Numbered from the stretch's first letter, positions 32,128-45,187 are shown. The stretch: DNA of 64,000 nucleotides from Rhynchopus sp. YZ270_cl-10 (GCA_964035575.1 OZ037903.1:211001-275000), one strand, 5' to 3'. The notes: generated from the letters alone by a model not told the origin. Numbers and translations are program-made.

Positions 32128-32201
32128 CACGGTGGCCCGAACGGACCCTTAGGGTACGGTCCGCGGGGGGTACCCTTCAAAGGGTCCGACGGGCCACCGT
32201 G
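32128..32201. mobile_element. mariner-like mini element, TA target
   Basis: A 74-bp near-perfect hairpin, ends CACGGTGGCCCG and CGGGCCACCGTG, arms extended by ACGGACCCTT/AAGGGTCCG, flanked by TA (32126-32127, 32202-32203). It abuts a reversed family E module (32202-32252). The rest of 32260-32986 is C/A/T runs without a gene. Confidence 0.75.
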
Positions 32202-32986
32202 TAGTGGAGTGCATCCTCGGGTGACTACACTGATACAACCAAGTTTTTCAAATTTTCAAATTAAATCAAAGATCCCCCCCATTTCTCCCCTTATGAATCC
32301 TGCAAGAGCGTTCTTTTCTAAATCATTCCCCCCCTATCCCCAAAACCCCAAGGAAAGACCAAATCCTGCCTCCCCCCCACCCCCAACAAAACCTATTCAT
32401 ATTCAGACAGTTTTTTATAAAAAATATTTTTTGGAACAAAAAAAATCACCTCTTTTTGCAAATAATGAAGGCTTCGCACAAAAAATACCCCCCTTTCTTC
32501 TTCAAGATCTTTATTTTCCTATCATTCACCTGATTTTTGACCAAAATCTGTATTTACCAGCCGTTTAACGTTAACACTGGCAAAAACCGGCAAACATCAG
32601 TCAAAATCAGATGGCAATACCAAAAAAAATAACACCTTTTTTTTTTTTTTTTTGCTTTCTGGAAGGGAAATATCCCTCTCCTATTATATCGTCTATTTAT
32701 TAGCCCAGCAAACCCTGCGGTCGTACCTCCCTCCCCCCTCGTAAGGTCACAATGAAATCCCTTCCCTCAGCACCCAGCGATGCTTACAGGAGGAAACGGA
32801 TGATATTGCGCAAAAGGGAAAGTGTATGTGTGCGGGGCGGGGTAGTTTTTGGGGGGGGGGGGTTATGGGATGGGGTGTGGGTTGACTTACTGGCGTGCCG
32901 AATACATTATTTGTTTTTTTTTTTTTTGTTGTATTTCTTGCTGCACACATTGCCGTGGTTGGGGGGGAGATGATACTGTCACTACA

Positions 32987-35900
32987 CTAGGACAAGTGGA
33001 ACGCCTCCGCACCTTCCGTCATCGCAAGAGTCAGACGTTCCTTCATAACCTCCTCAGAGGAGTAGTCCTGTGTTGAATGTGGTATGTGTGATAGGGTGTA
33101 TGGGTCAGGGGGGATGGGGAAGGTGGCTTGAAAGACAAAGCCCGCTCGTGACAGTGTGCCTGGTACACTGTCATGATATTGGACAATGAATTGGTGTGTC
33201 TGGGGATGGAACCCCAACTGCATAAGTGGTACATCCATTTCGTGGTCTGATATCTGGTTTGTGCTACTCCCGCTTCCACTCATGATGAGCGGGGATCATT
33301 GCAGATGCAGGGTCATGATGGCAAAAACAAAAAACAAAAAAAAAAAATAAATAACCTGAGAAGGCTCATACCGGAAGCTTCAGGTAATTCTGGCAGGTCA
33401 TCACGCTGGGCAGCACTGTGTCCACCGGCAGGCCATCGGAGGTCTTTCGCACTACAGTGAACCTTGGTTTGAGTGCCTGCGAGAAAAAAGAGTGTTATTT
33501 TTTTGAAGGCATGGCAATGTGGTACATACCTGGAGACCACCAACAGGGAGCCTTGGGGCGCCGGTGAGGAAGGTCAAGAAGGCACGCGCCTCGATAGGTG
33601 TGAAGGTGGCGAGGGTGGCAAAGAGCATTTTGACTGCCTTGCTGCCGAGGGTGTAGCCGTGGTCGCACACAGCAGCGGATTCGAGTGTCTCCACAGAGAA
33701 GGTGTCGTTGCATCCTGTGGAAAGGGTGTGTGTCAAAACGTTGCTTTTCCAAACCCACTTCAAAAAAAATTTATGACTCACTCATTGAGGGAGACACAGA
33801 GTTGAAAGTGCTAAGGCCTCACCGTGAGACAGCATTGCGTAATGAATCAACAAAAGAGCTTTCAATTCGTCAATATCGAAGGAATAGAGTGTAGTTTCGT
33901 CCTCAACCCTTGAGCAGTTTTATGGACAAAAAAGGGGATTTTCTGTCGACAATCGCCGTTTTTTTTGTGTCGTCGTTTACATACCACACATTAACAGATC
34001 CAACTCCGGCGCACTGAAACACCTCAAACGGGAGAAGCTGAACACCTCATTTGCTCCTTCAATCATCGCGCATACCTGCAAATTTTTTTTTTTTTGATTT
34101 TTTACACCATACACATTGCTCACATACCTGCTGCGAGATTCCTTTGTCAAGGAACCATTCACAGACGAGCTGAGCGTACTCTTCCATATTCCACACCGTA
34201 ACGGTCGTGTCTTCACCATTCTCCTTGAGCGCGATGTCTGGGTGCCCCGGCAGCGTGAAGTCGAGGGAGAGATCTGCGAACGTTGCGCCTTTGAAAAGCA
34301 CCTTGCCCTCCACTGCGCTGCGGCACTCTGCAGAGGCAGCGCCTTCTGGGTACTTTGCGACGATTGCGTCCCTTTGGGAAGCCAATGCACGCAGCTCGAG
34401 GACAGTCTTCCATACATCGGGGACAACAAACCGTAGGTCCGAAGGGTGCAACATCCCTCCGCTCAATACTGTCAACAGTGCTGGGCACAGTGGAACGTCG
34501 ACTAAACGCTTGTCGTAGATCGCTCTGGATACAAAGGCGCCCACGAATTTGAAGTATGCCAAGACAGCGGCCCGTCCCTCACGCATGGCGGGTTGTGCAA
34601 AGTCGACTGGCTTTGGGAACAGCCCGTAGTTCGCACCATCCGCAGAGAGGAATGCCCCTGCCGCATCTTCACGAATGCCCTTTGACACCACAGTGTAGAA
34701 CTCGAGGGTGGGTCCCAACCCGGTGCCCACCTCATCGAAGAATTCAAACTCCAGGTAGCTTCGTTGCGAGCCGTAGAGAGACATGACTCGCTTTGCGCTT
34801 TCGAAGGCGCTTTCACGTTCCAACTGGATTTTCTGTTTGTGGACACGGCCGACCTTGACTTTGCATTCTTCGCCCTCTTCTTGAAGGATCTCCTGAAGGC
34901 GGATGACGGAGCGTGTCGGCCCAAAGGAGGTCAGCTCGAAGAATGCGAGACGCGTGGAAAAGGAGAAGAGGAAGGGGCAATGGTAGACCAGCTCCGCACA
35001 CCAGATCTGCGAGAGCTGCCCTGTGCAGAGGAGAAGCCCGTCGAGCATTTGTTTGAGAAGTTTGTTGGAGATGCTGCGTGCACGGAAGTCACCTTCATTG
35101 GGGATCCCGCTTACAAGGGTGCGAGCGTCTGCGACTTCACCGCCCTCTGTCTCAAGAATCGCCAGCGATGATTGGCACAACGAATGCATCACCTTTAACA
35201 AACGCAGCACACTAGCCGCATCCGGTGTCTCCGTATCCTGTTGCTTCACCTCAGGGAATGAACTGCTGCATGTGTCCAAATACTCTGCGGCCCCTAAGAA
35301 GTCCTTTCCATATGAGCTGTACACACGCTGTTGTGTGTTCGCTACCCCGGCCAAATTGAAGCTTCCCTGCGTTGCCATAGGTAACGCCGTTGTAGGTGTT
35401 GCAGGTGCCTTAGGAAGGCCAGGTGTAGGGGTGACAGGAGAGTTGGGCTCTTTCTTGTCCTCGTCCTTGTCTTCAATTTTGTATGTCAATTTGTATGCCT
35501 TCCCCCAAATGCTTTTCGTGTTAATGACAATGTCCTGCTGTGCTCCAAATGACTGTTGTTTGAGGAGGTTTGGTGAATGCGGTGTATCGTCACCCTTCTT
35601 CTGTTCGAGCTGGGAGGCACGGTGTGCGAAGATGGCGCTGAAGATCGTTTGGTCGGAAGGGACCAACGCACCGTCGAGGTAGATAGCGACGGAGACGGCG
35701 GGTGGTGCGGGGGGCTGGGTGGGGGTGGCGGGCTGCTGCGACGACTGCGAGGAGGAGGAGGAGGTGGCGGCATCGCGCTCCGGAGTCTGTGGTGGGACAA
35801 CCTTTGTGTCAGCCTCCTTCGACCTGCGCCTTGGGAAGTTGAACAGCCCGCTCCGCTTCTTCTCCTTTGCCGGCGACGCCTCGGCCGACCCTTTCCGCTC

Positions 35901-38888
35901 CTTCGGTGTCGACGTGCTCCCTTCCTTAGCGCCAGGGGCCGCTTGGTAGTGTGGTGCGCATACACCGCATACATCGAAGTCGCATGGTTCACAACGCCAC
36001 CTCGTCTGCCCAGGACCACTGAAGGAGGTACTGCACCTATCGCAGGTCCAGCCACGCGCCTTTTGACTGCTTTTGGTGAGTTTATGAGGGTGTACCATAA
36101 AGAGTCTTTGTTCGCCTTCCTCTGCTGTGCAGGAAGGTCCTCCCCTCGCAAGCTTCGACGAAACAAACTCCTCCACCGCCGCAATGGTCGCAAGCGGCTC
36201 AATCATAACGGTGACAGAGGACTGCGGGGTCGCCCCCGCTGGGGTACCTGGCGCCGCTTTTTCCTTCTCCCTCTCCTCCTTCGTCCTGGTAAGGGAGAGA
36301 CGGAAGGGTTGCGTCAACGCCTTGAGCGCAGCAGACCACCCACCCCCTTCGGTGCTTTCTGTGGAGTAGACTGGGAGACGTTCATAATGTTGCAACGCAA
36401 GGACGAGACGGTGGACGAACATTGCAAGGTGTGTGCTAGGGTTTGAACGTGCGTTGCCAGCCTCAAGCGGGAGGGAGTACGCTGCGCCAGGTGGGATCTG
36501 TACAAGGAAGGCCTGCAAAAAACGTTTTGCCCTCTGCAGCTGCAGTGTCCGATCTGCCTGGGAGGTGCGCGCCGTTTCCGCGCAAAGATACTTCAGCAGC
36601 ACCGGAACCACCCTCGACGTCGCAAACTCAAACGTGCTCACGCCGTCCTCCGCGCTGAGCAGATGGCAGAGACGTTCCAGATGGGCGGCCCCCTTCTCCT
36701 CTTCAGAGCTCCCATCGCACCACTCATTCAATGCACTCACTGCGGCCAGCAGCTTTGCACCCTTTTCCAAACAGTTTTTGTCGACCAGAGATTCGCACCT
36801 CGTCAAATATGCGCGGCATGTTTCTTGGATGAGATGCAGGTTGCGACGTTCAGGAGATTCGGTTGTGTCGTCGGACATAAGAGACGGTGGTGCTGCAGCG
36901 TCTGCTAGCTTTTTGCTGATCGAGTCGAGAAGGGCCTGCACCTCTGCGGTGGCACCTTCACGTACGAAGTGGGCTGCGAAGAGCTCGGGTTGTTTCTGGA
37001 GGAGTTGGTGTGCGAGGTGGAGGCCTGCTAAGACGCTGGCGTTGCCGCTCTGCCTCAACAGGCTTGCGACAAAGGCGGAAACCGGAACGTCGCGGAGACT
37101 GCTCTTAATCAGATCCGGAGGTGAATGGTGAATAATCGACGCCACAGCAGCAAGGCTCTTCAGCTTGCTGTAGGAATGCACCGAGCCTTCATATACCGCA
37201 ATCAACGAAGGGATGCCGTCGGCAAACTGCGCAAGAAGGTTCGGGTTGCTGATGTACATTGCCTTGCGGGCTTCGTGCGCTTCAGCGTTAAAGGCAGGTG
37301 CCGCGCTGGACTTCCGTTTTGTCCGTGGTGCGACAGGGCTCCCCCCGCTGCTTCCCTCAGAGCGCTGCACCTTCATGCGGTCGGCAGAGGCCTCCTCCTC
37401 TTCCTCCTCCTCGTCTTCTTCTTCGTCGTCTTCGTCATGGTCCTCGGGGCGGTCGCCGTACTGCCAGGAGTATGCTTTCGCCATGGTATCGCTTTCGGGT
37501 TGGGATGTTCCGGTGGCTTCGCGTGCCAAAGGGGCGGAGTCCTCAGCAGTGTCGGAGAGGTAGTAGTTCAAGGAGCATGTTGCTGTGCTCAGAAGCCCTT
37601 CGTCGACAACAGGAAGCATCACCCGGAGGAGCTCGACCACCTGGCTGACGGTGCCGTGTGAAATGCCTTTGGAGACCTGAGAAGGTGTGCCTCCCTGCAG
37701 TGCGGACGCAGCCATGCCTTCGGTGTTGAGATTCGTCTCTGTGTGTCCTTTGAGAACGTTGAGGAGGGTGCGGTGTGCGTCGAGGTTGAGGATCGTCTGT
37801 GTGCGTGTCACGCTGTGCTTGGCAAGGACCGTTAATGTCTTGAGAATGATCGACCAAATGTTTGGTGATGTCAGGTCGACACCCTTCTGCAGAACCATCA
37901 TGAGGTTCCCGAGCATCCCTTCAGAGCCGATGAGGGCGAGCTTGGCTTCGTCGTCTTGGAAGTTCGAGACAAGGCGGTGGAGGGAGAGGCACGTCGCTTC
38001 GACCAAACGGGAGTCCTCATATGTGAGCAGCATCGACAGCTGCGGCAGGCAGTCTTCGACAAACTGGAACAGCGACGCAGGCACACGACGCACCATATTG
38101 CAAATCGACCCCACAATTTTGCGCTGAAGATGCAGACTGAAAAAATCAACAAACGTGAGCATTGCGCCCATCCCACCTTCAGAGAGAACACGGATTGCGT
38201 GCTCTTGACAGATCTTCTCGAGGCACAGAAGCGACTGCTCTGCCATATCAATGACCTGCAGGTTCAACAGCTTCTCGATCAACACCGGAACGACATTGGC
38301 AGAGACGATAGCAGAGATGGAGTCAGGCAGGGCGTCCATAAGGTGGCTGAGCGCCTGGCATGAGAGAAGCATCACCTCCTGGTTCGCCTCGTTCTGCATG
38401 CAACGGACCAGGCCTGGGAGAAGTGTGCTGACGCGGAAGCCCATGAGTGCCTCTTCACTGCTCATCGAGAGGAGTTCGCAAAGCTCGGTCAGGGCTTGGA
38501 ACTGTTCTCCTTCGTCGGGTTTGTCTAGCTTTTGTGCAATGTGAACGATCTTGCCGCCCTGGAACGGCAGCAACATGCCCAGCTCCGAGACATGCTTCAT
38601 GAGCATCTGCGCCTGCTGCATTGAGTTCCCGCCCGACATTGGGTCGTCAAAGTCTTCACCGTCAATGTATTCTTCCTCCTCGTCTTCCTCGTGCTCTTCG
38701 TGTTCCTCCACGTCCTCCGGTTCGGGTTCCTCCTCGGGTTCTGGTGTGTGTGTAGTGGGTGGTGTGTCGGAGCTCTTATGCCGCTTGTGTGGTGTGCCGT
38801 CCTCAGAAGGCTGCTTCTTTCGCTTCCGTTCCCCTGTGTGTGTGCCGCCGCGGACTGAGTGCTGGTCTCCCTTAGAACTCCCAGACAT
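32987..38888 (-). CDS. HECT E3 ubiquitin ligase, UFD4/TRIP12-like
   Basis: Five exons (34128-38888, 33985-34075, 33530-33714, 33372-33476, 32987-33067), 1740 residues. HECT ligases take ubiquitin from an E2 on a Cys and pass it to substrates; this subfamily works in the ubiquitin-fusion degradation path. Order: acidic Lys-rich N-terminus (1-80); armadillo-type repeats (~85-460, e.g. LLPGLVRCMQNEANQEVMLL); acidic run (~490); a zinc-binding ZZ-like finger at ~945-985 (CDRC, then CEPC and CGVC); a low-complexity Ser/Pro/Gln part; HECT domain from ~1315, with DEVGTGLGPTLEFYTVVSKG and, in exon 4, LPSVMTCQNYLKLP with the catalytic Cys. The protein ends EGAEAFHLS, the family's usual end. Acceptor about 40 nt before the ATG. 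The ZZ-like finger is not usual in this subfamily. The last intron holds a full-length family F copy. Confidence 0.95.
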
Positions 38889-38889
38889 T

Positions 38890-39063
38890 CACGACCATAA
38901 AGGCATAGCGGTGTGGGGGGTTTGTGTGTCTGTGTGGAATGTATGAAGTTTTTTTGTGACCTCTAGTCCTCTTGAGTCACCTAAAAGAGCTGCGATAAAT
39001 TTTGGTAGTATCTGAACTACGGAAGGGCAAGTGGAGAGTATTTACACCCCTGTTACTTATGCT
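38890..39063. other. 5' region of the HECT gene, up to the hAT element
   Basis: Read on the minus strand: a family C-like remnant near 38957-38985, then an acceptor (CACACAG, AG near 38920), then a leader with a small upstream ATG. 39056-39063 is the 8-bp duplication CTTATGCT of the hAT element. Confidence 0.5.
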
Positions 39064-39138
39064 CAAGGATATCTCTAAATCCGTCCCTTTTTGGCCAAAT
39101 TCCGAAATCCCAATCCAAAAAATTCCCTGTTTTTTTCA

Positions 39139-39302
39139 CGGGTTGCCTACGATCGTAGTACGATCGTTTACGATCGTACCAAAAAACGATCGTAACGATC
39201 GTAAAATATCGTACTACGATCAACTACGATCGTACTACGATCGTAAACGATCGTAGTACGATCGTAGTACGATCATTACGATCGTAGTACGATCGTAGTA
39301 CG
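39139..39302. repeat. left sub-terminal CGATCG palindrome array
   Basis: About 17 copies of CGATCG, mostly as TACGATCGTA spaced by G or TA, starting right after the left inverted end of the hAT element (GGGTTGCC then TACGATCG). The mirror array at the other end is 45036-45187, ending CGATCGTAGGCAACCC. Every unit is its own reverse complement. Hat-type transposases bind repeated sub-terminal sites, which is the likely role. Confidence 0.75.
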
Positions 39303-40618
39303 TTTGCCAAACGAAATAACGAATATCGCTTGAAATACCGTTCGATATTCCTTGCATGGTGTGCATGAAGCACACACAAGGTATATCAAACGATAATCAA
39401 TCAGATAAAACGTTACATCATTGGAAAATTGTTGGCACCGCCGCCCTGTCTTCGTATTTATTACGTCGACAGGCCAAACAACGTTGGGCTCAGAAGAAGC
39501 AGTGCTAGACAGTCACTGGGGATCAACATGAGAACCAACTCCCAACAACACAGGCTACCGAAGTAGCAGGTGGGGTGTTGCGGGTGTTTGGGGTGAAAGA
39601 AAATCGATTTTGGTAAGTTCCAGCAGAAAATTCTTAAGTTTGCACTAGTCGAGAAGGGTTACCACTGCTCACCGAGCGGTGCACCCATTTAAGGGTGGAG
39701 AAGCGTGACACGCACATACAAGTATGCACGTTACTTCAACAAAGGCTGAATTCTGGTAATTCTAAGGGATGTGAATTACAGCCACCACATGGTTGTCATT
39801 AGGTTACTACCTTCGTCGTAAACGTATACAAAGGTTTCGCCCCCTTCTCTTTCATGCAAACTTAAGAAAATCCTGAAGTAACTACAACCTGGCGTGCGGG
39901 TACAGATGCATTGCTTTGTTCTTTCCTCAAAGTCATGTGTGATCTCTCGGGTCTGTACTAAAGTCAGTGTTTAGATAAGCATCCACTTGACTCGTTCTAA
40001 CAACCGTTGAAATCTAGAACAAAACAATACACTGCCCCTTCTCACACCAAGCCGCCATGCTTCAAGAGCATGCCCTGGGCAAAAATTACTGTGACAAAAT
40101 TAGTTTTCTGGGGGAACGCAATATTTTATTGTGCCCAGTCCTCCGCAAGCAGAGGACAGACTTTCCGGATCCCGAAGTCGAATTTTTTGCACTAGCTATG
40201 CTCCCTGGGTTAATGGCTATAGCAGTGACTGACAGAGTGTTCCCACTCCCCTTTCCACCCCATATGTTCGCTCGTTCTGCACAGTTGGTTCTCGATGTTG
40301 CACTCGCGATACCTGTTTAAAAGTGAAGTTGTGAGTGGTGGGGAATTTAAAGAAGGTGATTTCTTTAAAAAATAAGTTGGCCTGAGGGTGTAAAATATTG
40401 TTATGGAGACTTTTTGGAGGAAATACGAGTCGACGGCCTTATTTTGTTGAATATTCACCAGAAAGTTAAACATATTTACATACCTTGTCTTGCGCCTTCG
40501 CTGCTGTCAAGGTGCCTTCTCTGGGTACCCAGTACCCAGTACCCATAATACCCAAAATAATTTAGGATAATACCCACTGGGTATTATCCTTTTTTTTATT
40601 TGTTTCAATACTCCAAGG

Positions 40619-41396
40619 CAGGGATTTTTCTAATTCTGGATTGGGATTGGGATTTCGGAAAAATAAAAAAATTCCCTGAAAAAAATTCCCTGTTTTTCCC
40701 TACAGCAATTTCAGGTATATTCTACTCCACCCCACCCCCAGAGAGTTTCGCCTGTGGGATGCGATCGATCAACGCGATCAAATAAAGCGAAAAAGGGGAA
40801 AAGGAAAAAAAAAAAAGTCCCGGATTTTTGAGGAAAAAATTGGCTCTGCAGGCGGTTGCTGTAGTTGTGGGTGCGGATGTTCACGTCAGTTGCAGGCAAG
40901 CATCCAGCATCAGAGACATTTGAGGTTGTGCACAAGAAGAAGGAGAAGACGTGTCAATCGCATTCAATTATGAGGGTTGGAAGACGGAGGAGATCTCAAA
41001 TGTTGCGTACCGTGGCTTCGCCAGGAACCTTTGGGTGCCATGACTGCCGTTTCTTTCATAAATGTACCGAGGTTACTGATAAGGCTGACACACTACGGAT
41101 TGTGGTTCACCCCTCCCCACCTGCCTTTGTGCATCAGAGGGGAGAAAGCGCCACGCCTCCCTGCACTGGCAGGGAGTCGCGCGCGCGAAGCGCGCGCAGC
41201 GACCGCTTTTACGGGGGGAAAGCTCGGGACCCCAAATGACCCCGGCGAGAGCCCTGACGACATATCGGGAAAAATTTTTTTCCCCCCCACAAAAAAGTCA
41301 AAAAACAGCCCAAAAACAAAACCAAAAAAACAGGGAATTTTTTGGATTGGGATTTCGGAATTTGGCCAAAAAGGGACGGATTTAGAGATATCCTTG
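40619..41396 (-). mobile_element. 778-bp internally deleted relative nested in the hAT element
   Basis: Starts CAGGGATTTTTC, ends GAGATATCCTTG, flanked by CTCCAAGG on both sides (40611-40618, 41397-41404). Its first ~670 bp are the reverse complement of the host element's right end (45901 down to ~45200, nearly identical) and its last ~70 bp match the host's left end (39064-39133). The middle, including both CGATCG arrays, is missing. This is how a non-autonomous derivative looks. The shared part keeps a short Cys-containing frame (GTFGCHDCRFFHKC), not clearly a gene. Confidence 0.85.
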
Positions 41397-41744
41397 CTCC
41401 AAGGAATTTGCTAAGGAAAAGTCGATATTGTGCAGTAGTGCATATGGTTTACCCCCAGATCGTCAAAACACCCGATTTTTGCGTTTTTTTGCACTTTTTG
41501 GTGCCCAAAAACCCAACTCAGGGGTCGAAATTTTCCCGAAAAAAAAAATTTTTTTTTTGAGATTTTTCGATTTTTTGACAAGGCGCTGGCCCATACAAAA
41601 TGCACTGGTGGTACAGAAAATGACTGGGGAATTAACTCTAGATGCTCAAAACAGCCCAATTCTTGCTTTTTTTGACTTTTTGGTCCCAGAAGGGTACCTA
41701 GGGTGTAGTGAGCAGGCCTCAAAACACTTGTGAAAAAAAAATTG

Positions 41745-41965
41745 GGATTTTTTTTTTTTCATAGGGTGAAAACGATCGTTTTTTTTTTTTTTTTTTTTTT
41801 ACGAATCTGGGAAGAAGTGATCGGTCTTTTTTTTTTTTTTTTTTTTTCACGATCGTGAAGAAAAAAAAACGATCGTTTTTTTTTTTTTTTTTCTTCACGA
41901 TCGTGAAAAAAAAGCACCTTTTTCTTCACGATCGTGAAGGAAAAAAAAAACGATCGTTTTTTTTT
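41745..41965. repeat. poly(T)/poly(A) tracts alternating with ACGATCGT
   Basis: Runs of 15-25 T or A alternate with CACGATCGTG and ACGATCGTT palindromes. A similar patch lies at 44705-44815, with CAAGATCTTG variants. Probably spread of the sub-terminal motif within the hAT element. Confidence 0.7.
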
Positions 41966-42984
41966 TCCCATATTATGTCGTTGATCGCTGGCCCACACCA
42001 GGGAGGGAACCCCCACAGGTGCCCACAACCCCCCTGAAATCGGCCGAGAGTAACTTTTAGCGGTGTTTTGACGTAAAATGTCACCTTTTTTGCCATTTTT
42101 GAGGTGTACTTTTCTGGAACAAAATTCGCAAAACCCGAAATACGAATCGTAAAAAATCGCGACATTCTATGACATGCGTATACCATGAAGCAGCACGTCA
42201 CGGCATGGCATGTAACATGCACATGTAATATCGCCAAAAACCTAGTCGTGGTAACATCATCGCTGTGCAAACCCCTGTCCATCCAATACAATTCACACTC
42301 TTTGTGGGTGGTCTTGTTGCCTTTTTTTCACAGTAATTTTTGGCACAGGCATGCTCTTGAAGCATGGCAATTTAGTGTGTATGGGGCAGGGTGTTGTTTT
42401 GTTCTGAATTCCCTTTGTTATAATATCTATCCAATCACGAGTGGTTGTATGTGTATCGTGAGACACTCTTTTTAACCCTTTACGGACCAAGAGGACATTT
42501 ATGCCCATTGTGGCGGGGGATGCGGCGTTCAACACCAGGCCAAGTTGGCCAAAAGCCCCAACTTTTGTACTGTCCAACCTCTGTACAATTACGGTATATT
42601 TCGTTGGCTGGTGGTCTGAAGAGTGATCCGACCATATTCTCCAGGTATAACAAATGCCCAAATGCATTGGCGAAGGAATTTTGCACTTTTGACCATCACA
42701 CATTACTTGTATTTTTACCGGTTTTTTAATGAGTACAACCTATGTCAGAGCACGCTGTCCCACAGATTTTAGAATTTGGGGGGGTCACGCAAGGATGATA
42801 CGCCTATATTTTTTTTTTTTTTGGTATTTTTTGAGCTGAGATTTTCAAAAAATACCGAGGTCAACTGCTGTAATGCTCATTGTCTAGAACACAGGGCTAT
42901 TTCTAAATATGGGGTCCGGAGTCCAAAATCCAATCCGGGACACAATTTTGGCAGATTTATTTTGGGCCAAAAACGTCTTTATTT

Positions 42985-43670
42985 ACATTTTTGGGATTCG
43001 CCCGTGCAGTGGTGGGGTCAATCTCGAAAATTGGATTTGTGCTGGATTTTTTGACCACTTAAATTTTGGGAAATACGAGCCCGGTCACTTATACGTGGGC
43101 CCATTTTCGGCTAAAATTTTCCTCAAAATCCGGGTTTGTAAAATTGACCCTTCTGTGAAGGAAAGTTGTGGAAAAGGGTCCTTATTTGCATTTTTGGAAG
43201 CCGCCCGTGCAGTGGTGGGGTCAATTTGCAGAATTGGGCAAGTTCTTGCAAGACAACGGGTCATGTTTGTTAGATCTAAGGAGGGAAGGGGAGCGTTTGT
43301 AGCTCACACAGCATGGCCTCTCTGTCCACAGCACACAGCTCTTCCCTGAGTTCCATTTGTGCCTCAACATGCTGAACGCATCTTCAGTACGACGGGTGGA
43401 CGAGCGAGAAGAGGCGCAACTGGCTAGTTGCACTAAAGCTGCACAAGCTTGTGGTCGTAGCACGCAGTTTGCGCGAGAGCAAGCCGCCACAAGAGAATGG
43501 TTGGTGGGATGAGGAGAAGCTGGTGCAGGAGGAGAAGGAGCGTGCGGGAGCTATATTGACTGCGACGCGACAGCTGAGGACCCCAAGGTTGATGATGATG
43601 CTGAGCATCATGACTCTGACATCAGTGAAGGCTCTTGGGACTAAACGCATACAGTCTTGTCCGTACCCAT
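42985..43670 (+). pseudogene. decayed hAT transposase C-terminal region
   Basis: Two related stretches each read as a SPVQWW or PPVQWW motif (42993-43040 and 43188-43240), matching the 'DPxxWW' region before the catalytic Glu and dimerisation part of hAT transposases. 43365-43560 gives PQHAERIFSTTG in one frame and GWTSEKRRNWLVALKLHKL in the next, so at least one frameshift and several stops separate the pieces. The N-terminal BED finger and the rest of the catalytic core were not found. Confidence 0.7.
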
Positions 43671-45035
43671 TTCTCCCACACAAGTCACCACCCCCTTGTG
43701 ACTTGCCTGTAACAGTGGAAACGTTTCCCTCCCAGCCGCAAACCCGTTCAGTGTATCGTGAGCCACTGCAGTGACCCACTCACGCTCGACCCTGTCCCTC
43801 CTTGTAAACAGTTCGCCTTCTCCTACGTTGTGCTGAGGAAAACCAAAAAAACATGCTCAAAAATGATGTGGGCATGGTATCAGACTCCACTTCTGACCAC
43901 CTAAAATTAGGTCATACACGTGTTATACCCCAAACTGACCAAGAAATTTTCCCAGTGTTCGATGGTGATCGAATTAAATCGGTGGTAAAAAGTGAAAAAT
44001 GGGGCATGCCAGGCCCACGTCAATCAGCCTAAAAATGTTGCAACTTTAAACGCGCATCTCTCCCGTACACCAATACACACTTTTTAACACATACAGTACA
44101 GCAAGGGAAAACCAAGGGATTTTACCCTGTGTTCTCCTTGTTACTGGCTGCACTAACCTAATCATCAAAACTGCTCGATTTTGGCTTTATCTAAAAGATC
44201 GACATCAATTCTTACGAAATATAATTTATTTTACGATTTTGAGTAGAATTCTGTTTGCAGGCGAAGTCACGAGGCAGGGGGTGATTTTGGGGGTGAGCGC
44301 CAAAAAAAGTCGTTTTCCTAGGGTTGACCCACCTCCCTCCAGCATCCAACGATATGACATTTTCACGAAAGTTGTCGATTCTTGCCTTATTCTTGTCACA
44401 CAGAAAAAAAAAAAATGTTTTTACGAAAATGAGTAGAACCCCATTACCCCTACCAACGTGTGGCATTCGTGCGCCACTATAGTGGCACTTGCTATGGGTA
44501 AAAACGGTTTTCTGGTTTTAGTGCCTCGCTGGCGACATCCGTTGGGGGGTATTCTGGTGTGAGAATGTTCTCGATTTTTGCTTTATTTGAAAGATTCGCC
44601 ACAAAATCGTTTCAAGAAAAAGAGTCGGTCAAAAAGTCCAAGTAGAACCCAGAAACTCTCCCTTGCCACCCATTTCACGCCCATGCCCCTTGTACTACTA
44701 GGGGGAAAAAAAAAAACGATCGTGAAAAAAAAAAAACGATCGTGAAAAAAAAAAAAAAAATGTCAAGATCTTGAAAAAAAGTTCAAGATCTTGAAAAAAA
44801 CCGTCACGATCGTTCTCACACTATGTTTTTTGAGATTTTTTCAAAAATCGACTTGTCTTTGGTAAAAATCACGAAATTTTGGGTTCGCGGAACCGCGTTT
44901 TAGACCCCCCTAGATGCTCAAAAGTGCCAAATTTTGCTTTTAATGGCCTCAAATCGTCGAAATTAGCCCTATATAGGGGCAAAAAAAAAAAATTCGAGGG
45001 TCTAGGTATGGAGAGCGAGCACCTTAGAAGGAGGA

Positions 45036-45187
45036 TCGTACGATCGTACTACGATCGTAGTACGATCGTACGATCATAATACGATCGTAAGTACGATCGT
45101 ACTACGATCGTACTTTGATCGTAGTACGATCGTAGTGCGATCAAAAAAGAGCTACGATCGTAAGAGATCGTACTACGATCGTAGGCA
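45036..45187. repeat. right sub-terminal CGATCG palindrome array
   Basis: Counterpart of 39139-39302 at the other end of the hAT element: about 14 CGATCG cores, mostly in TACGATCGTA, with a few changed units (TTTGATCG, TGCGATCA). Ends GATCGTAGGCAACCCG, mirroring the left array's border. Confidence 0.75.

Noticed and set aside
39139-39302. CRISPR-like array
   Set aside because: Units are palindromes directly abutting with no unique spacers, and they mirror the other end of a transposon in a eukaryote.
40865-41239. Cys-containing frame considered as piggyBac zinc-binding tail
   Set aside because: The element has 8-bp duplications, not TTAA, and a hAT dimerisation motif; the frame's own identity stays unknown.
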